Shown here piece after piece: positions 1-11,937 of a DNA stretch of 64,000 bases; the stretch's first letter is position 1; every line of letters starts with the position of its first letter. Source of the DNA: Silene latifolia (taxonomy: Eukaryota > Streptophyta > Magnoliopsida > Caryophyllales > Caryophyllaceae); contig NC_133538.1 in assembly GCF_048544455.1 (NCBI RefSeq), positions 434,990,311 through 435,054,310 on the forward strand, in the 5' to 3' direction. A model generated the notes under the pieces. It saw only the letters and a program-made list of their open reading frames with translations. It was not told where the DNA came from and ran no database searches. Position numbers and translations under genes: made by a program.

Positions 1-1660
1 TTTTGGAGGGATGTGAAAAAATTTATTAAAGGGTATGATGCGCAAATGATGATTGAAAATTTCATGCACAAGAAAGCCATGTGTAGTTCATACTACTTTG
101 ATTTTGATGTTGACGATTGTGGACGACTATCTAGGGTTTGTTGGTTTGACCCTATAGCTATAAAGAATTACAGTCTCTTTGGTGATATGACATCTTTTGA
201 CACGACATTTAATATGAACACATATAAAATGATATTTGCACCTTTCACGGGGGTTGACCATCACAAAAAAATGTGTGACATTTGGAGCAGGACTTATAAG
301 GAAAGAGACTGATGAGGATTTCGTATGGTTGTTTCGGAATTTTCTGAGCGCAATGAGCAATAAGTATCCTGTGTGCATAATTACTGACCAAGATAGAGGC
401 ATAAAAGCAGGGGTTAAAACAGTGTTCGGGGACAAAACTCATCACAGATATTGCATGTGGCATATCATGAAAAAACTGCCAGACAAGATCGGAACTACGC
501 TATATAGAGAGACTAACTTCATGAAAGAGTTGTGCTCCTGTGTTTGGGCAGAAGATATCGAACCGTCTGAGTTTGAGGAACGGTGGTGCTCAGTTATAAC
601 CTCATACGGGCTGACCGACAATGAATGGTTAAATACAATGTTTGACAAAAGGGCTTCTTGGATCCCAGCATATTTCAGGGATTTATTTATGGGTGGACTA
701 ATGAGAACCACGTCCAGGTCTGAGTCCGAGAATAGCTTTTTCGGAAATTTCATGAACCCAAACTTAACTTTGGTTGAGTTTCTTATGAGATTTGAAAGCG
801 CTATGGACGCTCAACGATGGAAACAGTCCAAATTAATAGCCGAGTAAAAAAACTCCTTCCTTGATCTAGAAACGCCTCACCCTTTGGAAAAACACGCTTC
901 TGAGTTCTACACCCCAGTGATGTTTTCTGAATTTAAAAACGAGTGGGTGGCTGCTTGTTTAACCGGTGGTGTTAAAATTTTAGGGGTTACTACCAGTGAC
1001 AGCATCCCAATTATTGATCGTGAAAAATACAAGGTTTACTATGTTAACTTTATCTCTGACGAAATGAAATTGAACTGCACCTGTAAAAAGTTCGAGAGAC
1101 ATGGAATTTTGTGCCGTCATGCGCTTTATGTGTTGAAAGAACAAGGCCTTGACAATGTTCCAGATCAGTATCTGTTAAGTAGGTGGAGCAAATTGGCAAC
1201 ATGTCAGCCGATTTGTAATAATGTGCCACATACTTTAATTGAAGATTGTAACTCATTAGATGTTAGACGACACAAAATTAGTACCCTATGGTCCGAGGTG
1301 TTCTCGTGTGTGACGCTCGCTGAACAAAAACCTGAGCATGTTGATGAATTACTGGGCATTCTGAAAGGTTTTAAAGACAAGATAAGCTCACAAACCAGTA
1401 CGTCAGAATGTAGTAGTACTAGTAACACAGGTGATAGACTGAGGAACAAGAATAGGGAACTTGAGATGCTCTTAGGAACAAAAATACCAACAGAAGTGGT
1501 TGTCTTACCTCCTATTCAGTCAAAGACGAAAGGGTCTGGAAAACGAATGATGTCCCAAAAGGAAAAAGCTACGAAAGTACAGAAGAAAGCGCCCAGGAAA
1601 TGCAATGCTTGTGGAGAATTAGGATTCTATGATAGTCGGAATTGTCCTGGGAGAGTATGA
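1..1660 (+). pseudogene. FAR1-RELATED SEQUENCE / MULE transposase-like gene, broken, 5' end outside window
   Basis: FAR1/FRS proteins are transcription factors domesticated from Mutator-like transposases and act in the nucleus. The reading enters from the left edge in frame 1 and covers the MULE transposase core (FDTTFNMN and FAPFTGVDHH near 196-264; frame-2 continuation with LIRKETDEDFVWLF near 290-335). A SWIM zinc finger follows (CTCKKFERHGILCRHAL, about 1075-1127). The C-terminal tail is basic with a CX2C zinc-knuckle-like motif (CNACGELGFYDSRNC) ending at a TGA near 1660; a Tyr stands where family members usually have the second ligand His. Two lesions are visible: a one-base frameshift in the A7 run at 265-271 and an in-frame TAA at 845-847. 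Either a decayed FRS copy or a MULE-encoded transposase remnant; no terminal inverted repeats were found to decide. Family call is strong, coding status weak. Confidence 0.85.
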
Positions 1661-2403
1661 TTCCATTCCCACAGGTACGCTAATATTTGTGGTGTATTCA
1701 TTATTAGAGAATATGGATAGCAGATTGAATTTGTTAGATGGTACTTGATTAAGGAATAGTATTGTTGTATGTAAAAAAATTTGTAACCTTTAATGTTTAA
1801 TAGTCTTTTTTTGTTTCAGGATTGAACAACGAAAATAGTTGAGGATCACAAACACAAAGATATTTATTAGTGGCAGAATGATTGAAGACTTCATTTTTTA
1901 GCTGTTCTATGTGATCTTTGTTCATTTTTTATTTCGATCTTTTTTTTTTCCCTTTTTATGTCTTTTATTTTTTATTCTTCGTATATCACAAGATACTAGC
2001 GTATCTACATGGATTATATGTGCATCTGTCAAGGCTGAAAGTGTATCTATCAGGATTGTGAATGGAAACACTTGTATTAACATATACAATACATTGATGA
2101 TCATTCATAGGTTCTGATATTAAGAGCTATTGAATCTGCTCGTTTTTTGATATGTGAATTAGTAAAAAATGAACTTTCAGCTATTGTCCAATAACTGATG
2201 ATTTCCTATTTATGTGCAAAAGAAAAAAAGCGTGTATAATAACACGACTGTTGCACATGTGTTACATGAGAAGGGTACCTAGTAGTATTATATGTGTAAA
2301 TAAATAGCGTAAATATTAATAAACAATGATTCGCGAAATTAAGTTCCATAGACAAAACATAATATTGTATGACATCTAATTATCTATTACCTAATGATTT
2401 CAT
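1661..2403. other. AT-rich spacer, nothing recognised
   Basis: Downstream of the FRS-like reading frame the sequence is AT-rich with poly-T runs near 1940-1990. No open frame with a recognisable domain, no tRNA and no LTR boundary was found. It could be 3' flank of the FRS-like gene or the missing 5' part of the next LTR. Confidence 0.4.
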
Positions 2404-3540
2404 AAGGGTCTTAATAGTCATTTAAGCCCTTAGTAACCCTAATCTTTGTACCTAATCTTTAGTATAAATACCCCTTTGTACTACTTAGTTCATCATCAAG
2501 TTGTAATAGAATCTTAATCATTTCTTAATCAACTCTTAATCTAGTCTTAATACAAATCTCATTCCTTAATCTTTCCTTAATTTCTCTGTTGTTCATCATT
2601 TATTTTGGATAATTAGAAGATTATTTGGGTTTATTTAGAGGATTGACAACCTTCCATCAATCATCAAGTACTTCTATTATTCTTTGCTTTATTATTTGGA
2701 ATTATCTTCATAGGTATAATTCTCTCTTAATACTTTTTAATTATTGTTAATCATTTTCATTTGTTCATCATGTTTTGCCTTGCTAGTATGATTGACAACC
2801 TTGTTAGCATGTTAAACTTGATAATGAGTGGGTAGTTTCCTTAACTAAGGTTAATGGGGGACTAGGGAAAACCAACATGGGGATTGATTCATGCTTAATC
2901 TAATATGTTTTCATAATTAATTTGCTTGCTTGTTGTGATTCCAACTTATGCACATGTTATGTTTGATGAAATACGAGCCTATGAATCCTTGCATTTTTTA
3001 CCCATCACTTACCTTTTCAATGAGACTTGTAAGACATAAACCAACTCGAGTCTCATTAGACCATGCATATAGTTAGATAGGAAGGATTAAGTCGACTTGT
3101 AGGTGTTGTAAAATCTAATCGATTCGGCTCCGGGACCCAAACCTTCTTAGGGATTGTAAGATATACACTAACTCGATCCCATCACAACAATAAGTGCTTG
3201 CATCTAGTAGAGAATATGTTTGTATGATCAAATTCCATAAATCCCCCCCATGACACCCTAGTGCTTTTAATCAATTGTTTACATCTCATTTTAATCATCT
3301 TGCTTGTTTTCATTGCTTAACTTTTATATTGTTGATTAGTTTAGTTGATCTCCTATCTCAACCCAAATTGTGACACCCTTAGACACAACCATTTGCAATT
3401 GAAAATTCTACATCAATACCCGTCTCTTGGGATCCGACCTTTACTTACCTCTTTACTAAGAGTAGAGTAGTTTGTGAAGTTATAAATATTGTTTTGGTCA
3501 AGGTAACTTTTGACGACGAGTAACAAAACCGATTGAACCA
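2404..3540 (+). repeat. Truncated LTR of family B (plus orientation)
   Basis: This stretch is the reverse complement of the inner part of the two B LTRs at 11938-13080 and 21591-22750: the same block runs from the AGTATAAATACCCC promoter (near 2461-2474) to the 3' end GAACCA at 3540. The 5' part of the LTR, which in B carries the CGAGCG signature array, is absent. The right end abuts a copia coding fragment directly. No target site duplication could be matched, so I read it as a truncated or recombined solo LTR rather than a clean one. Confidence 0.8.
2461..2473 (+). promoter_or_regulatory. TATA box of the truncated B LTR
   Basis: AGTATAAATACCCC is the plus-strand counterpart of the TATA region seen at 13039-13046 and 22690-22697 in the B LTRs. 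The upstream signature array present in those two copies is missing here. Confidence 0.55.
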
Positions 3541-4213
3541 TTGTGTCATAAAAGGTTTGGACATGTTAGTGCTAAAACTCTGAATACTCTTAAACGACTT
3601 GACTTAGTTGAAGGCTTTCCTAACAGGAAGTTTGATTTTGATAAAGTATGTGATGAATGTGCAAGATGTAATCATGTTAGAAGCTCTTTTAAACCTAAAA
3701 GAATTGTTAGTACTATACGTCCATTATAACTTTTGCATATCGACTTATGTGGACCAATGAGAGCTAGGAGTAGAGGTGGTAGTCGTTATGTGCGTGTCAT
3801 TGTTGATGATTATTCTAGGTTTGTTTGGGCACTTTTCTTAAGTTCCAAGGATGAGGCATTTGACGAGTTTTTAATTTGGTTGAAAAAGATTCAAAATAAA
3901 CTTGATTTCAAATTTGTTTCCATAAGAACGGATCATGGAACCAAATTTGAAAACTCATCATTTAGTTCTTATTGTTATGACAATGGTGTAGATCATAACT
4001 TTCGGCTCCTAGAACTCTACAATAAAATGGATTGGTTGAACGAATGAATAGGACCCTTGAAAGTATGGCTAGAACCATGTTGTTATGTAGTAAATTGCCT
4101 AGGAACTTTTGGGCCGAAGCGGTAAACACTGCTTGCTACATTCATAATCGAGTCATGATAAGGAGTATAATAAATAAAAGACCCTATGAAATACTACGTG
4201 GAAGAAAGCCCAA
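3541..4213 (+). pseudogene. Ty1/copia pol remnant: GAG-pre-integrase and integrase core
   Basis: The translation begins inside a GAG-pre-integrase zinc finger (HKRFGHVS, then CDECARCNH) and continues into the copia integrase core, with the first catalytic Asp in HIDLCGP, the second in RTDHGTKFEN, and a degraded region around the catalytic Glu (VERMNRTL, near 4035-4055). It ends at YEILRGRKPN, where the D LTR begins. Lesions seen: in-frame TAA at 3727-3729, a one-base loss in the T run near 4000-4002, and an in-frame TAA at 4023-4025. No protease, RT or LTR belonging to it is visible on either side. It is a dead fragment. Confidence 0.9.
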
Positions 4214-5805
4214 TGATAAGGCTAAAGTCGTATCACCTCAATCAAAATAATCCCAAACGGACACTAAAAATGCAGATAGTGAAGTCAGGGGTCGAACCTC
4301 AAGGAAACGTGACAAACTGCTTATTACCTATGGGTAGATTCTAGACTTTTGGGTCACAAAGTTGATTTATTTGGTTTGTAGTTACTAAACGACTGTAAAT
4401 TAAGACGATATCAAATATATAAAACAAGTCTAGGGATTCTGGTTCACAATGAATATCAATTAGGGTATTTAGGGTCAACTAACTAACATGGACTGACTAT
4501 CTAAGGCTATATGTCTTGTTGGTACTATATATCCTTTAGATATGCACTCAGCATGTGGTCGCTATGACTAAGTTGTTCCACCTGATTATTGTAAGCCTTT
4601 CTTAGCATTAATCCGGTCGGCAATAATACTAATTCGCGACGCTAACTAATTAACCCCGGCCGGTAATTAATCAATTTGATTGATAAACAAATAATAGGCG
4701 ATAGTTGATCTAAGCAGCTAATAAATTCATTAACCCCAATTAATATTCATCGATCCCCTTCAACACTAGATGGAGAATTAGCTACGCATAACAATAGAAA
4801 GAACGATAAACATAATTAAAGAAAACATAAGAATAGAGATTAGAAATACAGAACAAAGATTAATTGGAAGATTAAAGGTATAAACGATCTGGCAAGCAAT
4901 AATATAAAAGAGTTTGTAGAGAAGAAACCTAAACTAAACTAAACTAGGTGATAGGCTATCACACACCTATGCAAAGATAAATTCCCTAAACACAAATAAT
5001 GTAGTAATAGGGGAAGAACTACAAGGAGACGGGAGGTTGTTAAACAAGTTGCTATGGATTGAATTCTATCGAGGTTGGTTTATCGGTTGTTGGTTGGTTG
5101 GTTGGTTATGCAAATAAAACGATGTAAACTATATGATAAAAGGAGTATAGGGGAGTCGGGTCACACATGCAATTGTAAATATATATTCATGTTAAACTCG
5201 GAAATAACATTGTCAATTCTTTAGGCTTAAAGACACCCACCTCACGATATTAGTGTCAACCATAGACCGGGTCCTAGAGAAACTCTCGTTTATGACTAGG
5301 TCGTCCGACTACACATGCTTAGTCTAATCCGATTTCGTGCCTCTCGACTTATAGAATGAATTAACAAACTTAATCAATGAATAAGGCCTTTAAACAAAGA
5401 ATAAACTTGACGATACAAACACGTGATAGAAACAATTAGACAATATTATATACCTAATTTGTCATTTTTCATATATTAGTTATTGAATGGCTTCCCCAGT
5501 CTCTAGACTAAGGAAATTACTCGAACATAATGTAAATTATCTTAAGACAAATGAATAATAAAAGTAATGCTAGAAATGAAATTACCTTGATAATGGAAGA
5601 ACTTGCAAATGAGAACAAGGAATGAAATGTAAATAACGTGTAATTGAATTATAACTTAAAATGTTTAAAGGGAAATGTAAACAACATAAATAAAAACTAA
5701 ACTAATCTAAACCTAACCTAATGACTAAAAATAATCTGAAATTTAGAGGATTTTTGTGAACTAGAACATAATGGGAATTGTGTGGAAAAAGGTGTGTGAG
5801 ATTAG

Positions 5806-5822
5806 CACCCCTTATATAGGAA
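5806..5822 (-). promoter_or_regulatory. TATA region of LTR D
   Basis: The plus strand reads CCCTTATATAGGAAATAAGG, giving CCTATATAAGGGG on the minus strand, the orientation of the LTR. A partly duplicated motif (TTAATTCCTC and GGTTGAATGCT, near 5870-6020) lies upstream of it in the minus sense. Confidence 0.5.
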
Positions 5823-6133
5823 ATAAGGGAGTAAAATTTGTAGAGGAATCCAATGCTATGTCTGAATGCTTCTTAATTCCTCCGGTTGAATGCTCATATG
5901 GTATCCAAAATGGTATCCTAAGCATACTCTTAAGTTTCCTCCAATTCTTGATTAATTGCATAAAGGATCCAATGTTTGTGTCTTAATTCCTCTTTAATCA
6001 CCAGGTTGAATGCTTAGTGAATATCTTAAAAGAATCCTAAGAGCATCCTAAGCTTGCTCTAATCTCCTTCACTTTGGGCTTCACTTCATTAATTCATTTT
6101 TAGGCTTCATATTTTATTTGTCCACTAACATTA

Positions 6134-6138
6134 GTTAG
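6134..6138. repeat. Target site duplication of element A, left copy (gttag)
   Basis: gttag here and at 52352-52356 flank the outer ends of the two A LTRs exactly. This fixes A as a single insertion into LTR D. Confidence 0.9.
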
Positions 6139-6557
6139 TATAGATACCTCATTTCTGTACCTCTCGCAAGCCACCCGGTGATGATTGGGCCGCATGTTTG
6201 GTACATGGAACGATTTATGACAATTCGTAAGTTTATCATCAAGTGATAGCTCAAATACTTGTGTCTACCCCTTGGTCGTCATCTACGCGCCGTTACGGTC
6301 GTTTTGACAGTAATTAGAGTACATTTGGAGTCCGGGTCAAAAATCATCTTCATTTTCTAATAAACCGTTTAAAATGCCGAGTCGGAATGTTCTGGAATGT
6401 TCCGGATATTTTTATTCCATATTTTATTCTTTTAATCTTTTGGCATAATATATCCCGAAATTATATTTTAAATAATAAGGAAGTCGAGATCTACCGCAAT
6501 TTCATAACAGAAACGCGGAAAATCTTTCTTCCGCAGGAGGAAACTCCTGGGGAAAGG

Positions 6558-6612
6558 ACGCAGCGCCTGCTGCGCCTCTTCCAAGAACCGCAGTGGCTGC
6601 TGCGCCTCTTCC
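6558..6612 (+). promoter_or_regulatory. Paired signature motif of family A in U3
   Basis: Two tandem modules of the form ACGCAG-spacer-CTGCTGCGCCTCTTCC, 3-4 bases apart, end 85 bp upstream of the TATA box. The GCAG and CTGC parts of each module can pair. The same pair occurs at 7726-7780, 45215-45270, 49060-49115, 50411-50466 and 51583-51639, with a single module at 7157-7181 and 51013-51039. Confidence 0.7.
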
Positions 6613-6696
6613 CTAGCTCTTTTCTGCGTATTTTAAGATCTTTTCGAGATTTATTTCCAAAGTTTTACCAAAACCCTAATTCCTCCGTGTGATTAG

Positions 6697-6704
6697 TATA
6701 AATA
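6697..6704 (+). promoter_or_regulatory. TATA box of A 5' LTR
   Basis: TATAAATA in the context GATTAGTATAAATAGGGACC, preserved in the 3' LTR at 50551-50558. It should place the U3/R boundary near 6730. Confidence 0.7.
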
Positions 6705-8511
6705 GGGACCTTCGTTCCTCATATTTCTCACGCGAGTGTCTGCCCTTCTCTTCTCCCTTTGCATTCTAAGACCGTGCTCTTTGCTTATTGGCGTCTACGT
6801 GTTTGAACTTTCGACCACGTAAGCTCGGATCCTTCTGAGTCCCAGCCTCATTTTGCATGACCGACCAATTTGACCAACTCCAGTTAATCAATCTAATAAA
6901 TTTAATTTAATTCCTCTTACGAGGGCACTTTCATCATACATTCGAGTCGAGCAATCACTAATCGTTAACTTAGTCAATCTTGTTTCATCAAACATGTAAG
7001 TCTGAGGGTGTAAATCCCATGTTTCATTATTGTATTTTGTTATTGTCTAAATTATTGTAAGGTTTACGTCGAAAGCATGTTTAAAACCGATTTATAAAAC
7101 CATTTTATCAAACCTATTTTTTTTACGGATTAACAGAAGACAGACGTCGAGAAGAAACGCAGCAACTGCTGCGCCTCTTCCTGAGGCTGCCGCAGTTCTT
7201 GCTTTTCTTCTTCTTCCTCGTCTTTCTGTTAACTCGTCTTTTTTTCGTTCTTCTTTTCTTATTTTCCACTTTTCATTCGTATATAATAATTATAATCATA
7301 ACATGTATAATTATCACCCTTAAATCCCGACTTAAATCCCTTATAATCAATATTTGCGGGTTTTCGTCATTAAAATCAAACCCGGATTTTGGAGATTCGA
7401 TTCATTCATATCAAATCTCTAGGATTCGACTTTTGTATATTTTCATCAGTTTATCGCGTTTTACATTCGTTTCCGTCTTAGTAATTTTTACCTAAATTAG
7501 TTATAATTAATCACTTATTAATCTATAATTCACTCATAATTAGTCCATAATCCGTTCTAATTCATTTAAGTTTGTTCTTTATTGCTATTATGACCAATTT
7601 ACATGTAAATAACCTGTTAAATCACTTCTACTTGAGTCGAGTATTAATAATCGATCATTAAATTCACGAACGAACATTAACGATCAGCAGTTTCGGCTTC
7701 ACAGCCAGAACTCACCTCAGGAACAGACGCAGTGACCACTGCGCCTCTTCCAAGGGACGTAGCTCTGCTGCGCCTGTTCCTGGGTGAATTCTGTCTCTGA
7801 AGTTTCGTTCTTGCTTTGACCTAGTTTATTAGTCTTACGTATTAATTGACTATTAATCGTAATATCACTACTAATCTATCCTTTTTCTAACCTTAATTAT
7901 TTTCCTTTTCTTTTCTCAAATTATCCGTTTTAAATGTATTTTCGACGTAAATCAATCAAATCATTGTAATTGTTGTAATTTTAATTATCGTATTTCATTT
8001 ATTATACTCTTTATTATCGTATTGTTTGCTTGTTCTCACATGTAATCAACCCTAAATATCTACTTCGACCCATTGTATGTTAAATTATGTGTTCACCGAC
8101 TTAGTTAATTCTTACATGCTAAGTTTAAAATGTTGTTTGTTGCATTGCATGCATATAATCGACAACGTATCAAGTATAAATGATTTTCCCTAATCATTAG
8201 TAGAGGCCGCTATCGAGGTAAGGGGGATTAGGTGTTTGATCAAAAGAGCTTCCTAATACGTACCCTCACCCCTTACTCCAGATCTCTGTGAACATCCACG
8301 TTCATTGGCATCCACGAGAGTCATTCTAGACATAGATTGCTAAGGTTAACGAGTTCTTAGTGTTCATGTCACTACTTTGTGTCTTGACATGACGCGAAGT
8401 ATTTGAACGGTTTCCAATTTCCCATAAAAATTGGTGGCGAATCCACAAATGCAAACGCTTGTTTTCCCAAGCGCTCCCGTGGGCCCCCTGTGTCCACTGT
8501 TTGGCGACTCC

Positions 8512-8529
8512 GCTGGGGAGTAATACACT
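8512..8529 (+). other. Primer binding site of A (tRNA-Arg type)
   Basis: TGGCGACTCCGCTGGGGA lies 3 bases after the LTR end and is complementary to the 3' end of plant tRNA-Arg (CCCCAG-GGAGTCGCCA type) with one mismatch. Tat/Ogre elements use tRNA-Arg. Confidence 0.85.
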
Positions 8530-9294
8530 TACGTGTTGCCAAGGGTGAAACTTGAACAAGGTTAGGGAATAGTTTGTACGAGACAGTTGTCGGTTTTCAT
8601 TACTCGACCTTCTTAGGTCGTTTTATTTGGCCTTTCTAGGCCCAACCCAACCCATTCGACCAATCGTCCCATCTGGACGGTCCAAATTATTATCTGGGCC
8701 TAAGGATGGATAGCGATTGACGTCAACCATACCATGATGCTTACTCTTGTTTGTATCAAGGGCTTTCACTACTCGAGGGAATGAACTAGGAATCGGCCTT
8801 ACTTATGTTTGGCACGGGCCTCTCCACGGACTCGGGTTTGATTGTTCGGTATGGCAACCCACCCTTTTAAGCCAAAACCCTTTAAATCCACTCAGCATAC
8901 CGTTATAATACCTGTTTGAATGCTTGTATCATATCTGATCACCATTTTCTAAACAAAACCATGACGAATTTTGTAAAATAAAAAACCTCTTTAAAATTGT
9001 AAATATTTTCGAGAAATGGCCCAAATTAGCGCAAAACGAGTCAAAACTCTGTCCAAAAATCGATTCAAAAGTCGGGCCTTAAAAGCCCATTTCAAAACCT
9101 CACTTCGAGTCAACACTCCTACAACTACACTACAGTTGATTAGGACAAATATTTCAAAACTTTGTCATTATCAAACCTCATCTGACACAAGTGGCACACT
9201 CCCACTTAACAATTCGAGTCTTTTCTTTGAGTAAGTGTTCTAGAATGGTCGATCATGTTTTGATTCGTCATCGATCTCTTATCCAGTTTCCAAC
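8530..9294 (+). other. Leader between PBS and gag of A
   Basis: Non-coding leader. An open frame at 9016-9234 has no domain and low-complexity composition; I treat it as leader. Packaging or dimerisation signals would be expected here, but none can be named. Confidence 0.6.
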
Positions 9295-10783
9295 ATGTCT
9301 GGAACTAGTCACGCAAGTGTCAATGGACAACCCCAAAATGGTAATGATCAAATCTTAGCTGCACTCGCTCGTCTCCAAACAAGTCAAGAACAAGCTTATG
9401 AACGCTCTAATGCTATTGAAAACCGGATTGTTGCGGTAGAAACTAGGCTACCTCTTGTAGAAGATGAAATTCCTATTGAAGTTTTGAATGACAACCTTCC
9501 ACCCTATGTTGGACAAGCATAAGTCAACCATCCAGTAGGTCTTACTGAAGCTGAGAAGCGACTCCAATACTTGGAGGAGAAATTAATGTACCTCAAAGGA
9601 GACGACATCTATAGGGAGAACAATCGCAAGTATGAGGCCGTGAGCGCCAAATTGCCAACCAACTTCAACGTGACTGATATCCCGAAATTCAAGGGACATG
9701 AAAACCCTTTGAACCACATTCGTGCTTTTAAAGACTACATGTCTATCAAAGGCATCAAACCCGAGATGTTCTTAAGGATATTTCCTTCATCTCTCGACAC
9801 CATTCCTAAGCAATGGTTCTATTCCCTAGAGCACAAGAAGATTGCCACCTGGGATGACGCCGCAATCGAGTTCGCTAAGCAATATACGGATAATGCTGAA
9901 ATCCAAGTCAATATGTGCACTCTAGAGGTTCTTACCCAAAATGAGAAAGAAGGCTTCACCGACTTCCTAAGTAGGTAGAGGAAGACCAATACACACCTTG
10001 TCGAGCATCCTGATGAAGTTATCCTTGTGGAAAATATCGTGGATAACTTAAGGCCCATTTACGCTAATTACTTGAGGTACCAAAACATTAAAACCTTCAA
10101 AGACTTAACTGTGCTAGGGACAAGAATTGAGGATGACATCCATAAAGGACTCTTGTCCAAAACGGTGGGTCGTGGATATTAAGGCTCGACGAGCCGTTCT
10201 TATGGCTCTACTAGCAAGACTGATGAGGTTAACCTTTTTGAATCATCAAAGAAGAATAACCCCCAAAGGAAATTCACAGACATTGGTGACACGTACTCCA
10301 ATGCTTTGAAAAGACTAATGAAACAAGGTAAGCTCCAACCCATAGGTCCTACACCTGATCCAGAAAAGAAATCCAAGTTCTGGGACGAAATTCATACTGC
10401 GAATATCATAGAGGTAAGGGACACGATAAAGAGAAATGTTACAAGCTAAAGCATATCCTTCAAGATATGATCGAAGATGGTCGCCTACCCATACCTCCTG
10501 GAGGTAAGCCTAACAATACTCAGAATTCTTTTGGAATTCTGATGATTACAAATGAAGAATCTACCTTAGATTGTTCAGATCACACCTCATTTCTCCAGTC
10601 GAAGATGAGATCCATGCATTAGAAGATGAGGGGAGTTACTCCACCATTTCTCCTACCATCACCGACTTCGTTGCATGGGCAAGGAGTGTGAATAGAAAAG
10701 TCTCAAAACTAGAAAATGTAGTGGCATCCCTCCGAAATCCAAACACCACGCCTAAGGAAAGTACGCCACTAAATCTTTCCTGA
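9295..10783 (+). pseudogene. gag of element A
   Basis: Encodes the Tat-type capsid: an N-terminal coiled segment (residues about 20-50 with repeated QEQAYER-like heptads), then the retrotransposon gag domain (IPKFKGHENPLNHIRAFKDYM, FPSSLDTIPKQWFYSL, WDDAAIEFAKQY; about 9690-9900). A Tat-style zinc knuckle begins CEYHRGKGHD near 10398 but lies in another frame. In-frame stops are at 9520-9522 and 9976-9978, and at least one indel lies between 10200 and 10398. Start chosen at 9295 because it is the first ATG ahead of the conserved block in frame 1. The 3' limit is uncertain. Confidence 0.8.
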
Positions 10784-11163
10784 AGTTTTACGATGCAAGA
10801 AGTGGTAACCGTGGTTGATGGCCTAATCGATCAAATAATCCACTTAGAAGCTGAAATCATCAGGTTGAGAGAGCTTGCTACTGTCAACGGAATATGGGCC
10901 AATGATGATGAGGATGAATACCTCCCCAAGGACCACCTGATCAAGACCACCTTACTCGTTCAGGACGTCCGTATCAAAATGCCTCTCAGAATGGTCCCAT
11001 AGCTAATGGTCCAGTTACTGGCACCAACGTTGTCACACCAAATGATGGCGAAGATACGTCTACTGACCACTTTCTAAAGCAATTACAAAAGACAAAGGCT
11101 GATCTTTCAGTCTGGCAACTAGTTGCAAGTTCCTTCCCTCATCGCCAAGCTCTACTGCAAGCC
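10784..11163 (+). pseudogene. gag-PR linker of A, degraded
   Basis: Two short frames (10571-10783 and 10793-11002) with predicted coiled-coil composition (IIHLEAEIIRLREL) link gag to the protease. In Tat elements this region is a long poorly conserved linker. No catalytic motif is present. Confidence 0.5.
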
Positions 11164-11937
11164 TTGGCTAAGTTAAACGTGGCACATAACTCTACATCTG
11201 ATGACGTGCTCAACTTGGTCTTCCAAGATTCAACTAAGCTAAGTAACCCACTTACTTTCTCGGATGAGGATCTGCCACCTTTCGGCGCTAGTCACAACCT
11301 GGCTCTATACATTACTGTCATTTGTTTAAAGAAGAATGTGCCAAAGACTTTAGCAGATGATGGCTCTGCGGTCAACGTCATACCATTAAAAACAACATAT
11401 AAGTTGGGCATGAAAGAGTCAGATTGGACCCCTACTAACCAAGGTGTTCGCGCATACGACGGTACTCGACGCAAGGTAGTAGGACTAGTCAACCTCACCA
11501 TAGCCATGGGGCCGATTGAGCAAAAGGTTAACTTTCAAATAGTGGATATCGAAGCATCATTCAACATACTTCTGGGAAGGCCTTGGATTCACGCTTCCAA
11601 AGCGGTAACATCCACCCTCCACCAAAAAATCAAGATTCCATTAGATGGCAAAGTAGTGACGATCACTTCGTCACCTATTAAGGCAGTGATAGAAAAGATG
11701 ACAAGCAACCAAGTAGTTACAGACCCAATATACGAGCTTGGGGGCTTCCATAGCATAAACCTTGTAGAAAGTGAACTGGCACTCTTGTACCTCAATCCAT
11801 ATTCCAATCTAGTGGTTAACCACATAATCAAGTCTCAGGGACACTTCCCGGGAATGCCACTGAATCCTATCCGAAGAAATACCTTTGCACCTTACAAAGA
11901 AGGAAACTCTCGAAGGATACCATTAGGATTGGAATAC
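11164..11937 (+). pseudogene. Aspartic protease of A, cut by element B
   Basis: Retroviral-type protease: flap and core motifs are ADDGSAVNVIP (active site DDGS, about residue 66) and LLGRPWIHASKAV (near residue 137). The open frame runs without stop from 11164 to 11937, where B begins within a conserved stretch RIPLGLEY. The polyprotein resumes at 23328 in the same phase, so the insertion split one reading frame. Frame past 11937 belongs to the B LTR and is not coding. Confidence 0.85.

Larger units (their letters stand above)
4214..6138 (-). repeat. Athila-type LTR D, left part (interrupted by element A)
   Basis: Begins TGATAAGG, which matches the start of the F LTR at 54306, and contains the same kind of R/U5 region (a stretch with repeated CTAAACTAAACTAAAC near 4926-4946). 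It reads on the minus strand, with a TATA region near 5808-5820. Element A inserted at 6139; the LTR resumes at 52357 and ends CACATCA at 52618, giving about 2.19 kb. The left neighbour is copia coding sequence and the right neighbour is another LTR (E), so the flanks do not match and the copy must have been rearranged. No internal region of D is recognised. Confidence 0.7.
6139..8508 (+). repeat. 5' LTR of element A
   Basis: Matches 49997-52351 over its full length with scattered substitutions. Starts TATAGATACC (3' copy TGTAGATACG) and ends GTGTCCACT (3' copy GTGTCCACA), so both terminal dinucleotides have mutated in this copy. It holds three copies or pairs of the CTGCTGCGCCTCTTCC signature (6558-6612, 7157-7181, 7726-7780) and a clear TATA box at 6697-6704. 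The open frames inside it have no domain similarity. Confidence 0.93.

Noticed and set aside
6387..6692. Frames conserved in both A LTRs (also 50244-50546) as a possible LTR-encoded protein
   Set aside because: They span the signature pair just upstream of the TATA box, before the transcription start, and are shared only because the LTRs are duplicates.
8512..8529. tRNA gene fragments at PBS sites (also 21570, 28141, 30533)
   Set aside because: Only 12-18 bases complementary to tRNA 3' ends, placed next to LTRs as expected of PBS.
9016..9234. Short frame in the leader of A as a possible extra gene
   Set aside because: Low complexity, no domain, weak context; Tat leaders often hold such frames by chance.
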